This document shows, in pieces, positions 8,169 to 15,047 of a stretch of 19,094 nucleotides of DNA. Each line of letters starts with the position of its first letter. Positions within the stretch are counted from its first letter, which is position 1. The position numbers and the translations under genes were made by a program. The notes beneath the pieces are model-generated. The model was not told the origin of the DNA. It saw nothing but the letters and a program-made list of their open reading frames with translations, and searched no databases. Source of the stretch: JAVBPA01 sp031549925 (GTDB taxonomy: Bacteria > Bacillota > Clostridia > Oscillospirales > CAG-272); the NCBI GenBank assembly GCA_031549925.1, contig JAVBPA010000095.1:1-19094 (forward strand), given 5' to 3'.

Positions 8169-9647
8169 ATGGCTGTTAAAAAAATGCTGGCAATCGATCT
8201 TGGAGCTTCAAGCGGAAGAGGAATTGTCGGTTATTATGACGGAAATAAATTATCGCTTGAGGAAAATCACCGTTTTCCTAATGAACCTGTTTTAACGGCG
8301 GGATCTTTTAACTGGGATATACTTCGTATATTCCATGAAATAAAATCATCAATACGCAAATGTGTATTGTCCGATGACCGGGATATTTCATCTATAGGTA
8401 TAGATACCTGGGGTGTTGATTACGGTTTTCTTGATAAAAGCGGAAGATTGTTAGCTAATCCTTATCATTACCGTGATTCAAGGACAGATGATATTCAGCC
8501 TTATGCATTCGCGCGTGTTCCGAAACAGGATATATACAACTATACCGGAATACAAACAATGAATTTTAATACAATATTCCAGTTAGCAGCTGATCTAAGA
8601 GATAATCCGGAAAAATTCGAAATAATAGATAAACTTTTATTCATTCCCGATTTATTAAATTATTTTTTAACCGGAATAAAACAAACTGAATATACAATCG
8701 CTTCTACAGGTATGTTGCTTGATGCAAAAAAACGTGACTGGTCATGGGAACTTATCGACCGTTTCGGAATACCGCGTCATATTTTTACAAACATTGTTTC
8801 TCCCTGCACAGTAACGGGTTCCTTGCTTCCTCAAGTTCTTGATGATGTTGGATATATAGGAGCAAAAGTAGTTTCTATTGGTTCTCATGATACTGCTTCT
8901 GCTGTTGTAGCGGTTCCGGCAAAGGGAGAAGATTTTGTTTATATATCAAGCGGAACATGGTCGCTTATGGGAAGCGAAATTCCTCAGCCCGCTATTACGG
9001 CAGAATCAGCGAAGTATGATTTTACAAACGAAGGCGGAGTTTCAGGTAAAATCAGATTTTTGAAAAATATAATGGGTTTATGGCTCGAACAGGAATCAAA
9101 ACGCCAATGGACCAGAGAAGGAATAAATGTTTCATTTGACGAATTGTCGAATTTGGCTATGTCTTCAAAACCTCTGCAATCGATTATAAATCCCGATGAT
9201 CCTTCATTTGTCGCTCCCGGAAACATGCCCCGCCGTATATCAGATTATTGCCGCCGTACAGGACAGCATGTACCGGAGAGTATGGGTGAAATTGTACGCT
9301 GTATTTTCGATAGCTTAGCTTTAAAATATCGCTGGACTATGGATAAAATCGATGAAATAAAAGGCAGCAGAACTCCGTTTATAAATATAGTCGGAGGAGG
9401 CTGCAAAGAAGCTCCGCTTTGTCAATTGGCAGCTGACGCAACAAACCGTCCGGTTTACGCAGGACCCGTTGAAGCAACAGCTATCGGTAATATAATCGGA
9501 CAATCCATCGCTAGCGGAGAAGTAAAGGATTTAACACAAGCCCGCCATTTAATAAGAAATTCGTTTGAAATTAAATTATATGAACCAAATCACAGCGATA
9601 TCTGGGAAGAAGCTTACGGTAAATTTGTTAAATTAATCGAAGAATAA
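8169..9647 (+). CDS. rhaB: Rhamnulokinase
   Basis: RhaB phosphorylates L-rhamnulose at O-1 with ATP in the cytoplasm, the second step of L-rhamnose breakdown. The 492-residue FGGY-family kinase matches the usual length of about 490. Visible motifs are the N-terminal phosphate loop with D10, G12, S14, S15 and G16, GIDTWGVDYGFLD (D79 to about 89) that is characteristic of rhamnulokinases, GSHDTASAV with D241 as the likely catalytic base, ISSGTWSLMG, and the C-terminal VGGGCKEAPLCQLAADATN adenosine-binding stretch. AAGGAG (8152-8157) supports the ATG at 8169. It is followed by a 237-bp spacer carrying a separate promoter for rhaA. Confidence 0.93.
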   Translation: MAVKKMLAIDLGASSGRGIVGYYDGNKLSLEENHRFPNEPVLTAGSFNWDILRIFHEIKSSIRKCVLSDDRDISSIGIDTWGVDYGFLDKSGRLLANPYHYRDSRTDDIQPYAFARVPKQDIYNYTGIQTMNFNTIFQLAADLRDNPEKFEIIDKLLFIPDLLNYFLTGIKQTEYTIASTGMLLDAKKRDWSWELIDRFGIPRHIFTNIVSPCTVTGSLLPQVLDDVGYIGAKVVSIGSHDTASAVVAVPAKGEDFVYISSGTWSLMGSEIPQPAITAESAKYDFTNEGGVSGKIRFLKNIMGLWLEQESKRQWTREGINVSFDELSNLAMSSKPLQSIINPDDPSFVAPGNMPRRISDYCRRTGQHVPESMGEIVRCIFDSLALKYRWTMDKIDEIKGSRTPFINIVGGGCKEAPLCQLAADATNRPVYAGPVEATAIGNIIGQSIASGEVKDLTQARHLIRNSFEIKLYEPNHSDIWEEAYGKFVKLIEE

Positions 9648-9684
9648 AATATACAAAGCTTTCATTTATATTTTAGAAAAAACA

Positions 9685-9713
9685 TTGCATAAAATATAAA
9701 ATTATGTTATAAT
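9685..9713 (+). promoter_or_regulatory. Sigma-A-type promoter for rhaA
   Basis: TTGCAT (9685-9690), a 17-bp spacer and a perfect TATAAT (9708-9713), with the start expected near 9720. It leaves a leader of about 165 nt before the rhaA ATG. This leader is AT-rich and I could not see a known riboswitch in it. Confidence 0.65.
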
Positions 9714-9726
9714 GCAAACGTTATAG
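9713..9726 (+). promoter_or_regulatory. Possible cre/LacI-type operator at the rhaA start site
   Basis: TGCAAACGTTATAG begins on the last base of the -10 box and spans the predicted transcription start. Against the CcpA cre consensus TGWAARCGYTWNCW it differs at three positions. Repressor binding here would block rhaA transcription, as expected for catabolite repression of a sugar gene. The match is imperfect and the second half-site is weak. Confidence 0.35.
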
Positions 9727-9884
9727 TAAAAATTTTAAAATAGTCCGTTTGTAGAAATAAATGAAACATGTATATTTAAGTTTTGTTTGATTTCGTATTT
9801 TTGTAATAAAGATTTCTTCAAAGTTATTTTAAGATTGTAACACTATAATTTTTTAATGATTATATAATATTTCGGAGGATTATA

Positions 9885-11138
9885 ATGTCTCATCAAAAAG
9901 CATATGAAAGAATAAAAGAAATTTACGCTTCAATGGGCGTTGATACATGCGCTGCTATAGAAAGAGTTAAAAACATTCCGGTATCAATGCACTGCTGGCA
10001 GGGCGACGATGTCAGAGGGTTTGAAAATCCGGACGGAGATTTGACCGGAGGTATTCAAGCTACGGGAAATTATCCCGGAAGAGCAAAATCGATGGATCAA
10101 TTAAAAGCGGATTTTGAAAAAGCTGCTTCCTTGGTACCCGGTAAAAAACGTATCGCACTGCACGCTATGTATTTGGATAATTTAGGCGAAAAAGTTGAAC
10201 GCGATGAAATACAGCCGAAACATTTTGACACATGGATTGACTGGGCTAAGAAAAACAATTTAGGAATTGATTTTAACCCGACATTGTTTTCACATCCGTT
10301 AAGTGCTGACGGTTTTACACTTTCACATCCGGACGATAAAATAAGAAAATTCTGGATAGATCATTGTATCGCAAGCCGTAAAATAGCCGAATATATCGGA
10401 AAAGAATTAAATAATACGGTTGTTACAAACTACTGGATTCCCGATGGTTTTAAGGATATTCCGGTAGACCGTTATGCTTGGAGAGAACGTCTCGAAAAAG
10501 CGTATGATGAAGTATTCAAGGATTATTGCAATCCGGAATATAATCTTGACGCTATCGAATGTAAACTTTTCGGTATAGGTGCGGAAAGCGCGACTATAGG
10601 TTCTCATGAATTTTACATGGGTTATGCTATAAAGAATAATAAAGTTTTAACTCTTGACGCCGGACATTTCCATCCGACAGAAGTTATATCCGATAAAATT
10701 TCATCGGCTATGCTGTTCGTTTCTGATGTACTGCTTCATGTATCGCGTCCTGTAAGATGGGACAGCGACCACGTTGTTATACTTGATGATGAGCTCCGCA
10801 ATATCGCTCTCGAAATTCTCCGTAATAATTTCGATAAACGCGTTCATATAGGACTTGATTTCTTTGATGCTTCTATAAACCGCATTGCGGCTTGGGTTAT
10901 CGGAACACGCAATATGCAAAAAGCATTGCTTTACGCAGCTCTCGAACCGACAGCACTTTTGAAAAAATTTGAACTTGAAGGCGATTATACATCACGTCTT
11001 GCTTGTCTCGAAGAATGTAAATCTCTCCCGTTCTCGGTAATATGGGATCATTATTGCGAAATGGAAAATGTTCCGGTCAGAGGCGATTGGTTAAAAGAAG
11101 TTAAAAAATACGAATCCGATGTTTTAGCGGTAAGATAA
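9885..11138 (+). CDS. rhaA: L-rhamnose isomerase
   Basis: RhaA interconverts L-rhamnose and L-rhamnulose, a Mn-dependent first step of the pathway. The 417-residue length is typical. Characteristic stretches are SMHCWQGDDVRGFE near residue 35, TNYWIPDGFKD, AESATIGSHEFYMGYA, LDAGHFHPTEVISDKIS, RWDSDHVV and HIGLDFFDASINR; the histidine and acidic metal ligands of the family fall in the last four and are present. GGAGG (9874-9878) supports the ATG at 9885. It lies downstream of rhaB but has its own promoter, so the two genes can be expressed separately. The next step, rhamnulose-1-phosphate aldolase, is not in this window. Confidence 0.95.
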   Translation: MSHQKAYERIKEIYASMGVDTCAAIERVKNIPVSMHCWQGDDVRGFENPDGDLTGGIQATGNYPGRAKSMDQLKADFEKAASLVPGKKRIALHAMYLDNLGEKVERDEIQPKHFDTWIDWAKKNNLGIDFNPTLFSHPLSADGFTLSHPDDKIRKFWIDHCIASRKIAEYIGKELNNTVVTNYWIPDGFKDIPVDRYAWRERLEKAYDEVFKDYCNPEYNLDAIECKLFGIGAESATIGSHEFYMGYAIKNNKVLTLDAGHFHPTEVISDKISSAMLFVSDVLLHVSRPVRWDSDHVVILDDELRNIALEILRNNFDKRVHIGLDFFDASINRIAAWVIGTRNMQKALLYAALEPTALLKKFELEGDYTSRLACLEECKSLPFSVIWDHYCEMENVPVRGDWLKEVKKYESDVLAVR

Positions 11139-11152
11139 ATTTAAAATATATT

Positions 11153-11186
11153 ATGGCGCGGTGGAGTATTCATTTCACCGCGCATA
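11153..11186. terminator. GC-rich hairpin between rhaA and the SPFH gene
   Basis: GCGCGGTG (11156-11163) pairs perfectly with CACCGCGC (11176-11183) around a 12-nt loop, and flanking TAT/ATA pairs extend it past one bulged G. It starts 15 nt after the rhaA stop. There is no clear T-run after it (ATATTATTAAAAA), so it may be a weak terminator, a processing site or a stability hairpin at the 3' end of rhaA. It also shows that the start of the next gene is downstream of it. Confidence 0.55.
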
Positions 11187-11221
11187 TTATTAAAAAGATA
11201 AATATTATAAAGAGGTTACAT

Positions 11222-12604
11222 ATGGGATTAATTAAAGCGGTAACAGGTGCTGCCGGAGGAGTACTTGCGGATCAATGGCGCGAATATTTTTATTGTACTT
11301 CAATTTCATCTGATATATTGGTTGCAAAAGGCGAGAAAAAAACAAGCGATAAAAGAACATCGAATAAAAAAGGTGAAGATAATGTAATTTCCAATGGTTC
11401 AATAATAGCCGTAAACGAAGGTCAGTTTATGATAATCGTGGACGGCGGTAAAATTGTCGAGTTTTCCGGAGATCCCGGTGAATTTTTATATGATACATCA
11501 ACTGAAGCAAGTTTATTTTACGGTGATTTGGGAACAAATATTAAAGCAACATTCAATCAAATCGGAAAACGTATAGCATTCGGCGGTGATGCACCCAAAG
11601 ATCAGCGTGTATATTATTTCAATAAAAAAGAAATAATAGGTAATAAATACGGTACAGTAAATCCTGTTCCTTTCCGTATAGTAGACCGTAATATCGGTTT
11701 GGATATTGACAGTGCGGTTCGCTGTTTCGGAGAATTTTCATATAAAATAGTTAATCCGCTGCTTTTTTATACCAATGTATGCGGAAATGTTGATCCTGAT
11801 TTTAAAAGGAATATTATTGAATCCCAGTTAAAAACAGAATTGCTGACAGCACTCCAGCCTGCGTTTGCGAAAATATCTGCTCTAGGAGTTAGATATAGTG
11901 AAATGCCGGCACATACAGAAGATTTAGCAAACGCTTTAAATACAGTATTATCTGAAAAATGGACAAATCACCGCGGTATAGCAATTGTTGCGTTCGGAAT
12001 AAATTCTATTACTATATCCGAAGAAGATCAAAATATGATAAAACAATTGCAAAGAAGCGCGGTTATGCGTGATCCGACAATGGCGGCGGCAACAATTGTA
12101 GGTGCTCAGTCGGAAGCGATGGTTAACGCTTCTAAAAACGAGGGAACAGGCCCGCTTATGGCATTTGCCGGTTTGAACATGGCTCAGCAGGCCGGCGGAG
12201 CAAATGCAAGCGATTTATTTGAAAAAGGACAAAAAAAGAACGGCGAAACCGATGGATGGAAATGTGAATGCGGAACAATAAATCAAGGAAAATTCTGCGG
12301 AGGCTGTGGTAAAGCTAAACCCATTCCAATGACGGAAAATAAAGAAAATTCCTGGAAATGTGAATGCGGAACTGTTAATACCGGAAAATTCTGTGTTGAT
12401 TGCGGAGCTAAAAAACCGGTAATAATAAATAATAACTGGAAATGCAGCTGCGGTAAAGAAAATACCGGAAAATTTTGTGCTGATTGCGGATCTAAAAAAC
12501 CTGATGATTTAAAATTGAAATGTAAAAAATGCGGTTGGGAAACAACGGACGAATCAAATCCTCCGAAATTTTGTCCGGAATGCGGAGAAATTATAAACAA
12601 ATAA
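11222..12604 (+). CDS. SPFH-domain/virion-core-like protein with tandem zinc ribbons
   Basis: The 460-residue protein starts at ATG 11222 (AGAGGT just upstream); an in-frame extension to 11153 runs through the GC-rich hairpin and is unlikely. The N-terminus, GLIKAVTGAAGGVLADQW, and the part up to about residue 300 match the SPFH/Band 7 family once called virion core protein, cytoplasmic and often encoded near stress or cell-envelope genes. An Ala/Gly-rich stretch (SEAMVNASKNEG to AQQAGGANAS) links to three near-identical zinc ribbons beginning at W346, W378 and W406 (each CxC-x8-CxxC) and a fourth different one (C434, C437, C451, C454). The function is unknown; ribbons of this sort usually bind protein or nucleic acid partners. 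It is probably expressed separately from rhaA. Confidence 0.85.
   Translation: MGLIKAVTGAAGGVLADQWREYFYCTSISSDILVAKGEKKTSDKRTSNKKGEDNVISNGSIIAVNEGQFMIIVDGGKIVEFSGDPGEFLYDTSTEASLFYGDLGTNIKATFNQIGKRIAFGGDAPKDQRVYYFNKKEIIGNKYGTVNPVPFRIVDRNIGLDIDSAVRCFGEFSYKIVNPLLFYTNVCGNVDPDFKRNIIESQLKTELLTALQPAFAKISALGVRYSEMPAHTEDLANALNTVLSEKWTNHRGIAIVAFGINSITISEEDQNMIKQLQRSAVMRDPTMAAATIVGAQSEAMVNASKNEGTGPLMAFAGLNMAQQAGGANASDLFEKGQKKNGETDGWKCECGTINQGKFCGGCGKAKPIPMTENKENSWKCECGTVNTGKFCVDCGAKKPVIINNNWKCSCGKENTGKFCADCGSKKPDDLKLKCKKCGWETTDESNPPKFCPECGEIINK
12257..12489 (+). repeat. Three tandem zinc-ribbon coding repeats
   Basis: The DNA repeats TGGAAATG(T/C)(G)A..TGCGG at 12257, 12353 and 12437, each followed by an AGGAAAATT or CCGGAAAATT block and a TG(C/T)GG block. 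The periods are 96 and 84 bp (32 and 28 codons). The second and third units share ACCGGAAAATT(C/T)TGTG and GATTGCGGA. The high nucleotide identity suggests recent internal duplication, and copy number may vary between strains. Confidence 0.75.
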
Positions 12605-12680
12605 AGAAAAAAGATAATTATTTATATTAATAAAGTATATAAAATTAATATATTAAATAATTATACAAAATAATGTTAAA

Positions 12681-12720
12681 AAATAGGTTTTTACAGTATT
12701 ATAATTGCAAAAACCTATTT
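12681..12720. terminator. Bidirectional Rho-independent terminator
   Basis: AAATAGGTTTTT (12681-12692) and AAAAACCTATTT (12709-12720) form a perfect 12-bp stem with a 16-nt loop. It lies between the convergent SPFH gene (stop at 12604) and the URO-D gene (stop at 12730). A/T runs on both sides make it usable in both directions. Confidence 0.75.
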
Positions 12721-12729
12721 ATTATATTT

Positions 12730-13839
12730 TTATTTACAATATTCGTTCATTCTGGTTCTGTAATACATATAATTTTCAAAACTTACTTCTTCGGGGACAC
12801 CGTGATCGCATGTAGGTATGTATCCTCCGTGTTCCCGCATAAAAGGCATAATACGGTCAAGCATATAATCAATGTCATCCTTTTTCTGTGCAAGCACACG
12901 TTTATCGATTCCCCCGCGCATTAATAAATCCGGATATTTTTTTCTGACTTCAACTACATCACAACCTGAAGCAACTTCGAAGGGTGACATATAATTTAAC
13001 CCAAGTTCCTTATAAATATCAATAACGGGTAAACAATTTCCGTCTGTGTCAACTTGAATATGAAGTCTGCGATTTTTATCGATTTGTCTTTTCTTTACAT
13101 TATCAATAAGCTGTTGATAATACGGAAATAAAAATTCACGCATAAAATCAGGTGAAATGAGACAACCATCCTTATAGCAAATATCTTCCGCTAAAAAAAC
13201 TTCGTCAAGAGTTATATATTTTTGATGTTCCGATATTACTTTATCCGATAATTCAAACCATCTTTCCATACAAGCATGTATCAATTTGGGATTATCGTAA
13301 AAAAAGTACAATAAATCTTCCGGTCCGATAAGAGAACGCAAATACATGTATCCCCCGATTAAGTTTTGCTGCATTATATATCCTTCTTCGGATAATTTTT
13401 TAGCGTTGTTCATTCTCTGTTCCAAATCCGCAAAACGTTCCGGAGAATCAGGATTCATACGCCATTTTATATTGTTTTCCCAACTTTCGAAATCATATAC
13501 AGGATGTTTTTCGTATGTCGGCATGAATCCGCTTCTTCTTCCTTTAAAAAACAAAACATTTCTGCCGGCATAATCACGTATCAATTCGTATTCTCCGCGT
13601 TTTTCCAATACTTCTTCATCAAAATACGGACAAAGAGCCGCTTCGCACCATCCAAGCTGCCCTAAAGAAAGAACTCCTCCGTTGTCAAAACCGAATAATT
13701 GAATTAAATTAGTACTGTCATCGATATATTTTTCTCTTTTCCATCTTTCAAGAGTAAAATAACCGAATTCATTCCGATATATCGGAGCTCCGGGTTTAAA
13801 ATTATAAAAATCTCGTATGCGTTTTACAGCCTCTGTCAT
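12730..13839 (-). CDS. Uroporphyrinogen decarboxylase (URO-D) superfamily protein
   Basis: The 369-residue protein has the URO-D/MtaA/CmuA-type TIM barrel but is not a heme-pathway HemE: the N-terminal arginine-rich HemE signature is absent. Visible stretches are FGFDNGGVLSLGQLG, LIGGYMYLRSLIGPEDLLYFFYDNP (typical of this superfamily), AEDICYKDGCLISPDFM, LHIQVDTDGNCLPVIDIYKELG and MRGGIDKRVLA, followed by GGYIPTCDHGVPEEVSFEN at the end. Such proteins in gut anaerobes are either corrinoid-linked methyltransferases or uncharacterised enzymes near sugar genes. GAGGT about 10 nt before the ATG (minus strand) supports the start. It lies alone, convergent with the SPFH gene. I cannot name a substrate. 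Confidence 0.8.
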   Translation of the reverse strand: MTEAVKRIRDFYNFKPGAPIYRNEFGYFTLERWKREKYIDDSTNLIQLFGFDNGGVLSLGQLGWCEAALCPYFDEEVLEKRGEYELIRDYAGRNVLFFKGRRSGFMPTYEKHPVYDFESWENNIKWRMNPDSPERFADLEQRMNNAKKLSEEGYIMQQNLIGGYMYLRSLIGPEDLLYFFYDNPKLIHACMERWFELSDKVISEHQKYITLDEVFLAEDICYKDGCLISPDFMREFLFPYYQQLIDNVKKRQIDKNRRLHIQVDTDGNCLPVIDIYKELGLNYMSPFEVASGCDVVEVRKKYPDLLMRGGIDKRVLAQKKDDIDYMLDRIMPFMREHGGYIPTCDHGVPEEVSFENYMYYRTRMNEYCK

Positions 13840-13989
13840 ATATATTTTACCTCATTAAAAATATTATAATTACAATATAATCATAAGTAATAATATAATT
13901 TATTTATTATTGTATACTATTTATATATTTTAACAGTATGTAAACTCTATGTTATGTTTTAAAATATATATTTAATTATTGGATATTTA

Positions 13990-13998
13990 TGCTATAAT
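13990..13998 (+). promoter_or_regulatory. Extended -10 promoter for the HD-GYP cluster
   Basis: TGC-TATAAT is an extended -10 element with a perfect hexamer. The best -35 is only TTTAAT (13971-13976, 16-bp spacer), which is acceptable for an extended -10 promoter. Transcription would begin near 14005, about 100 nt before the ATG at 14105. The rest of 13840-14104 is AT-rich. Confidence 0.5.
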
Positions 13999-14104
13999 AG
14001 AAATATAAAATTGTGTATATTAATAATAATATATATACAATATGTTAACACTGTTAATACTAATAAAATTTCATAAAATATTTCATGTAAAGGAATTGTT
14101 TTAC

Positions 14105-14767
14105 ATGGACAACGAAAACGTAAAATACATATACGAATATACAAAAGAAGATCTTGAAATATCAATACGTCAATTAAAAAGCGTATTGTTTGTTCGGGTG
14201 GAAATAAACGACGAAGGAATAATCACAGAAATTCATGTCGTTTCCGATACAAACAAATCTGTAAAACAAGTAGTCCGGGATATAGAATCAATTTTAGCTG
14301 CAAAATATAATATAAAAATAAATCATAATGTTGTCAGTGTTGCACTTGTTAATATTGACAGCTCATCAAATTTAATACTGGAAAAAAGATTGGCTTATGA
14401 AGAAATTATAACAACAATTAAACGGGATTTTTTCGAATGTCATGTAAGCCTATCTTACAATGGAATTATTTACAGCGGAGAAGCGAGCGGTTCGATTATA
14501 AACCGCGATAGAATAATTTCCGAAGCAACAATAGACGCATTGCATAAATTTATTGGAATTGAAAAAATAATAAATCTTATGGATATAAAAACAATAAATT
14601 TAGCTGATGAAGAAATAAATGTAATATTATTAAGTTTTAGCATCAATGGAAATAAACATTACAGAATCGGAACATCGGCAATAGGGAATGATCCAAATAT
14701 CAGTATATTAAAAGCGACACTAGGAGCCGCAAACAGAACATTGCCATTAATTAATAATATTAAATAA
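14105..14767 (+). CDS. Uncharacterised two-domain protein upstream of HD-GYP gene
   Basis: I do not recognise a named family. The start at 14105 (MDNENV) has AAAGGAATTG upstream; an extension to 14042 reads through leader sequence and is rejected. The 220-residue soluble protein has two halves. Residues 24-84 form an alternating strand-helix-strand unit: VLFVRVEINDEGIITEIHVV, then SVKQVVRDIESILAAKYNI, then VVSVALVNI. Residues 100-212 form a second alpha/beta unit with CHVSLSYNGIIYSGEASG, SEATIDALHKFIG and SILKATLGAANR. The latter resembles the C-terminal regulatory fold of LeuA/citramalate synthase in pattern only. It is the first gene of a cluster with a small peptide, an HD-GYP protein and a DUF5317 protein, so a signalling or sensing role is plausible but inferred. 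Confidence 0.75.
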   Translation: MDNENVKYIYEYTKEDLEISIRQLKSVLFVRVEINDEGIITEIHVVSDTNKSVKQVVRDIESILAAKYNIKINHNVVSVALVNIDSSSNLILEKRLAYEEIITTIKRDFFECHVSLSYNGIIYSGEASGSIINRDRIISEATIDALHKFIGIEKIINLMDIKTINLADEEINVILLSFSINGNKHYRIGTSAIGNDPNISILKATLGAANRTLPLINNIK

Positions 14768-14779
14768 ATTAATTTAAAG

Positions 14780-15028
14780 AACAAAAAGCCGATTTTCCGT
14801 GGAGCGAAGCGGATGATGCCTGCCTAAAACAGCGGATATGCAGAGTACATATACGATGGAGGAAATCATCTGTGAAATTTAAGGTTGTATCAGCACTTGT
14901 AGCACTTGCTGCTCTTATTTTATCAAGCGGTGCGCTTCTTAGCTGGCGCTAACAGATAATATGTTAACTTTATAAATAGTTAATTTGTTATAGACTTTTA
15001 TTTTTAATTCGGAAAATCGGTTTTTGTT
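14780..15028 (+). other. Candidate structured leader element bounded by a long inverted repeat
   Basis: The left arm 14780-14799 (AACAAAAAGCCGATTTTCCG) and right arm 15010-15028 (CGGAAAATCGGTTTTTGTT) are reverse complements except for one extra G (14788): 19 pairs. They fill the gap between the stop at 14767 and the HD-GYP start at 15048 almost exactly. Inside is an unusually GC-rich stretch (14788-14830, about 56% by my count) with a near-direct repeat AGCGGAT(G)ATGC at 14808-14819 and 14831-14841, then the 26-codon peptide gene. As RNA, the arms could close a domain of about 210 nt; CGG-TTTTT at the right end also has the form of a terminator half. It does not match any riboswitch consensus I know. 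Alternatives are a small mobile element (no target-site duplication seen) or a leader-peptide attenuator. Confidence 0.55.
14872..14952 (+). CDS. Small hydrophobic peptide (26 residues) before the HD-GYP gene
   Basis: A GTG start at 14872 is preceded at 9-nt spacing by GGAGG (14858-14862), the best ribosome binding site in this cluster. The peptide begins with lysines (K2, K4), has one continuous hydrophobic segment (about 5-23, rich in A, L, V, S and G) and ends in LLSWR before TAA. It looks like a one-pass membrane micropeptide or a translated leader peptide. Codon use is richer in GC than the neighbours (GCA, CTT, GCT, GCG, CGC). An overlapping 14-codon frame from ATG 14838 contains this ribosome binding site and ends at 14882, so translational coupling is possible. 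No family is recognised. Confidence 0.6.
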   Translation: MKFKVVSALVALAALILSSGALLSWR

Positions 15029-15047
15029 ATAGATTTGCGAGGTAAGT

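Noticed and set aside
11153..11221. N-terminal extension of the SPFH protein
   Set aside because: It runs through a GC-rich hairpin and lacks a ribosome binding site; ATG 11222 has AGAGGT and begins the conserved protein.
12283..12924. Small frames around the SPFH/URO-D junction
   Set aside because: They are shadows of the zinc-ribbon repeats and of the URO-D gene in other frames.
13861..13891. Minus-strand promoter for the URO-D gene
   Set aside because: A TATAAT is present (13868-13863), but no acceptable -35 at the right distance, and the region is full of similar A/T strings.
14011..14040. Hairpin TTGTGTATAT...ATATATACAA in the leader of the 14105 gene
   Set aside because: It is an imperfect pairing of only A/T-rich sequence, common by chance here.
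14780..15028. c-di-GMP, c-di-AMP, THF or other known riboswitch before the HD-GYP gene
   Set aside because: The core sequences I know for these classes are not present. A database covariance search would be needed to exclude a remote form.
14780..15028. Transposon or MITE defined by the inverted repeat
   Set aside because: No flanking target-site duplication was seen, and the element fits the gap between two genes too neatly. It is not fully excluded without a genome-wide copy count.
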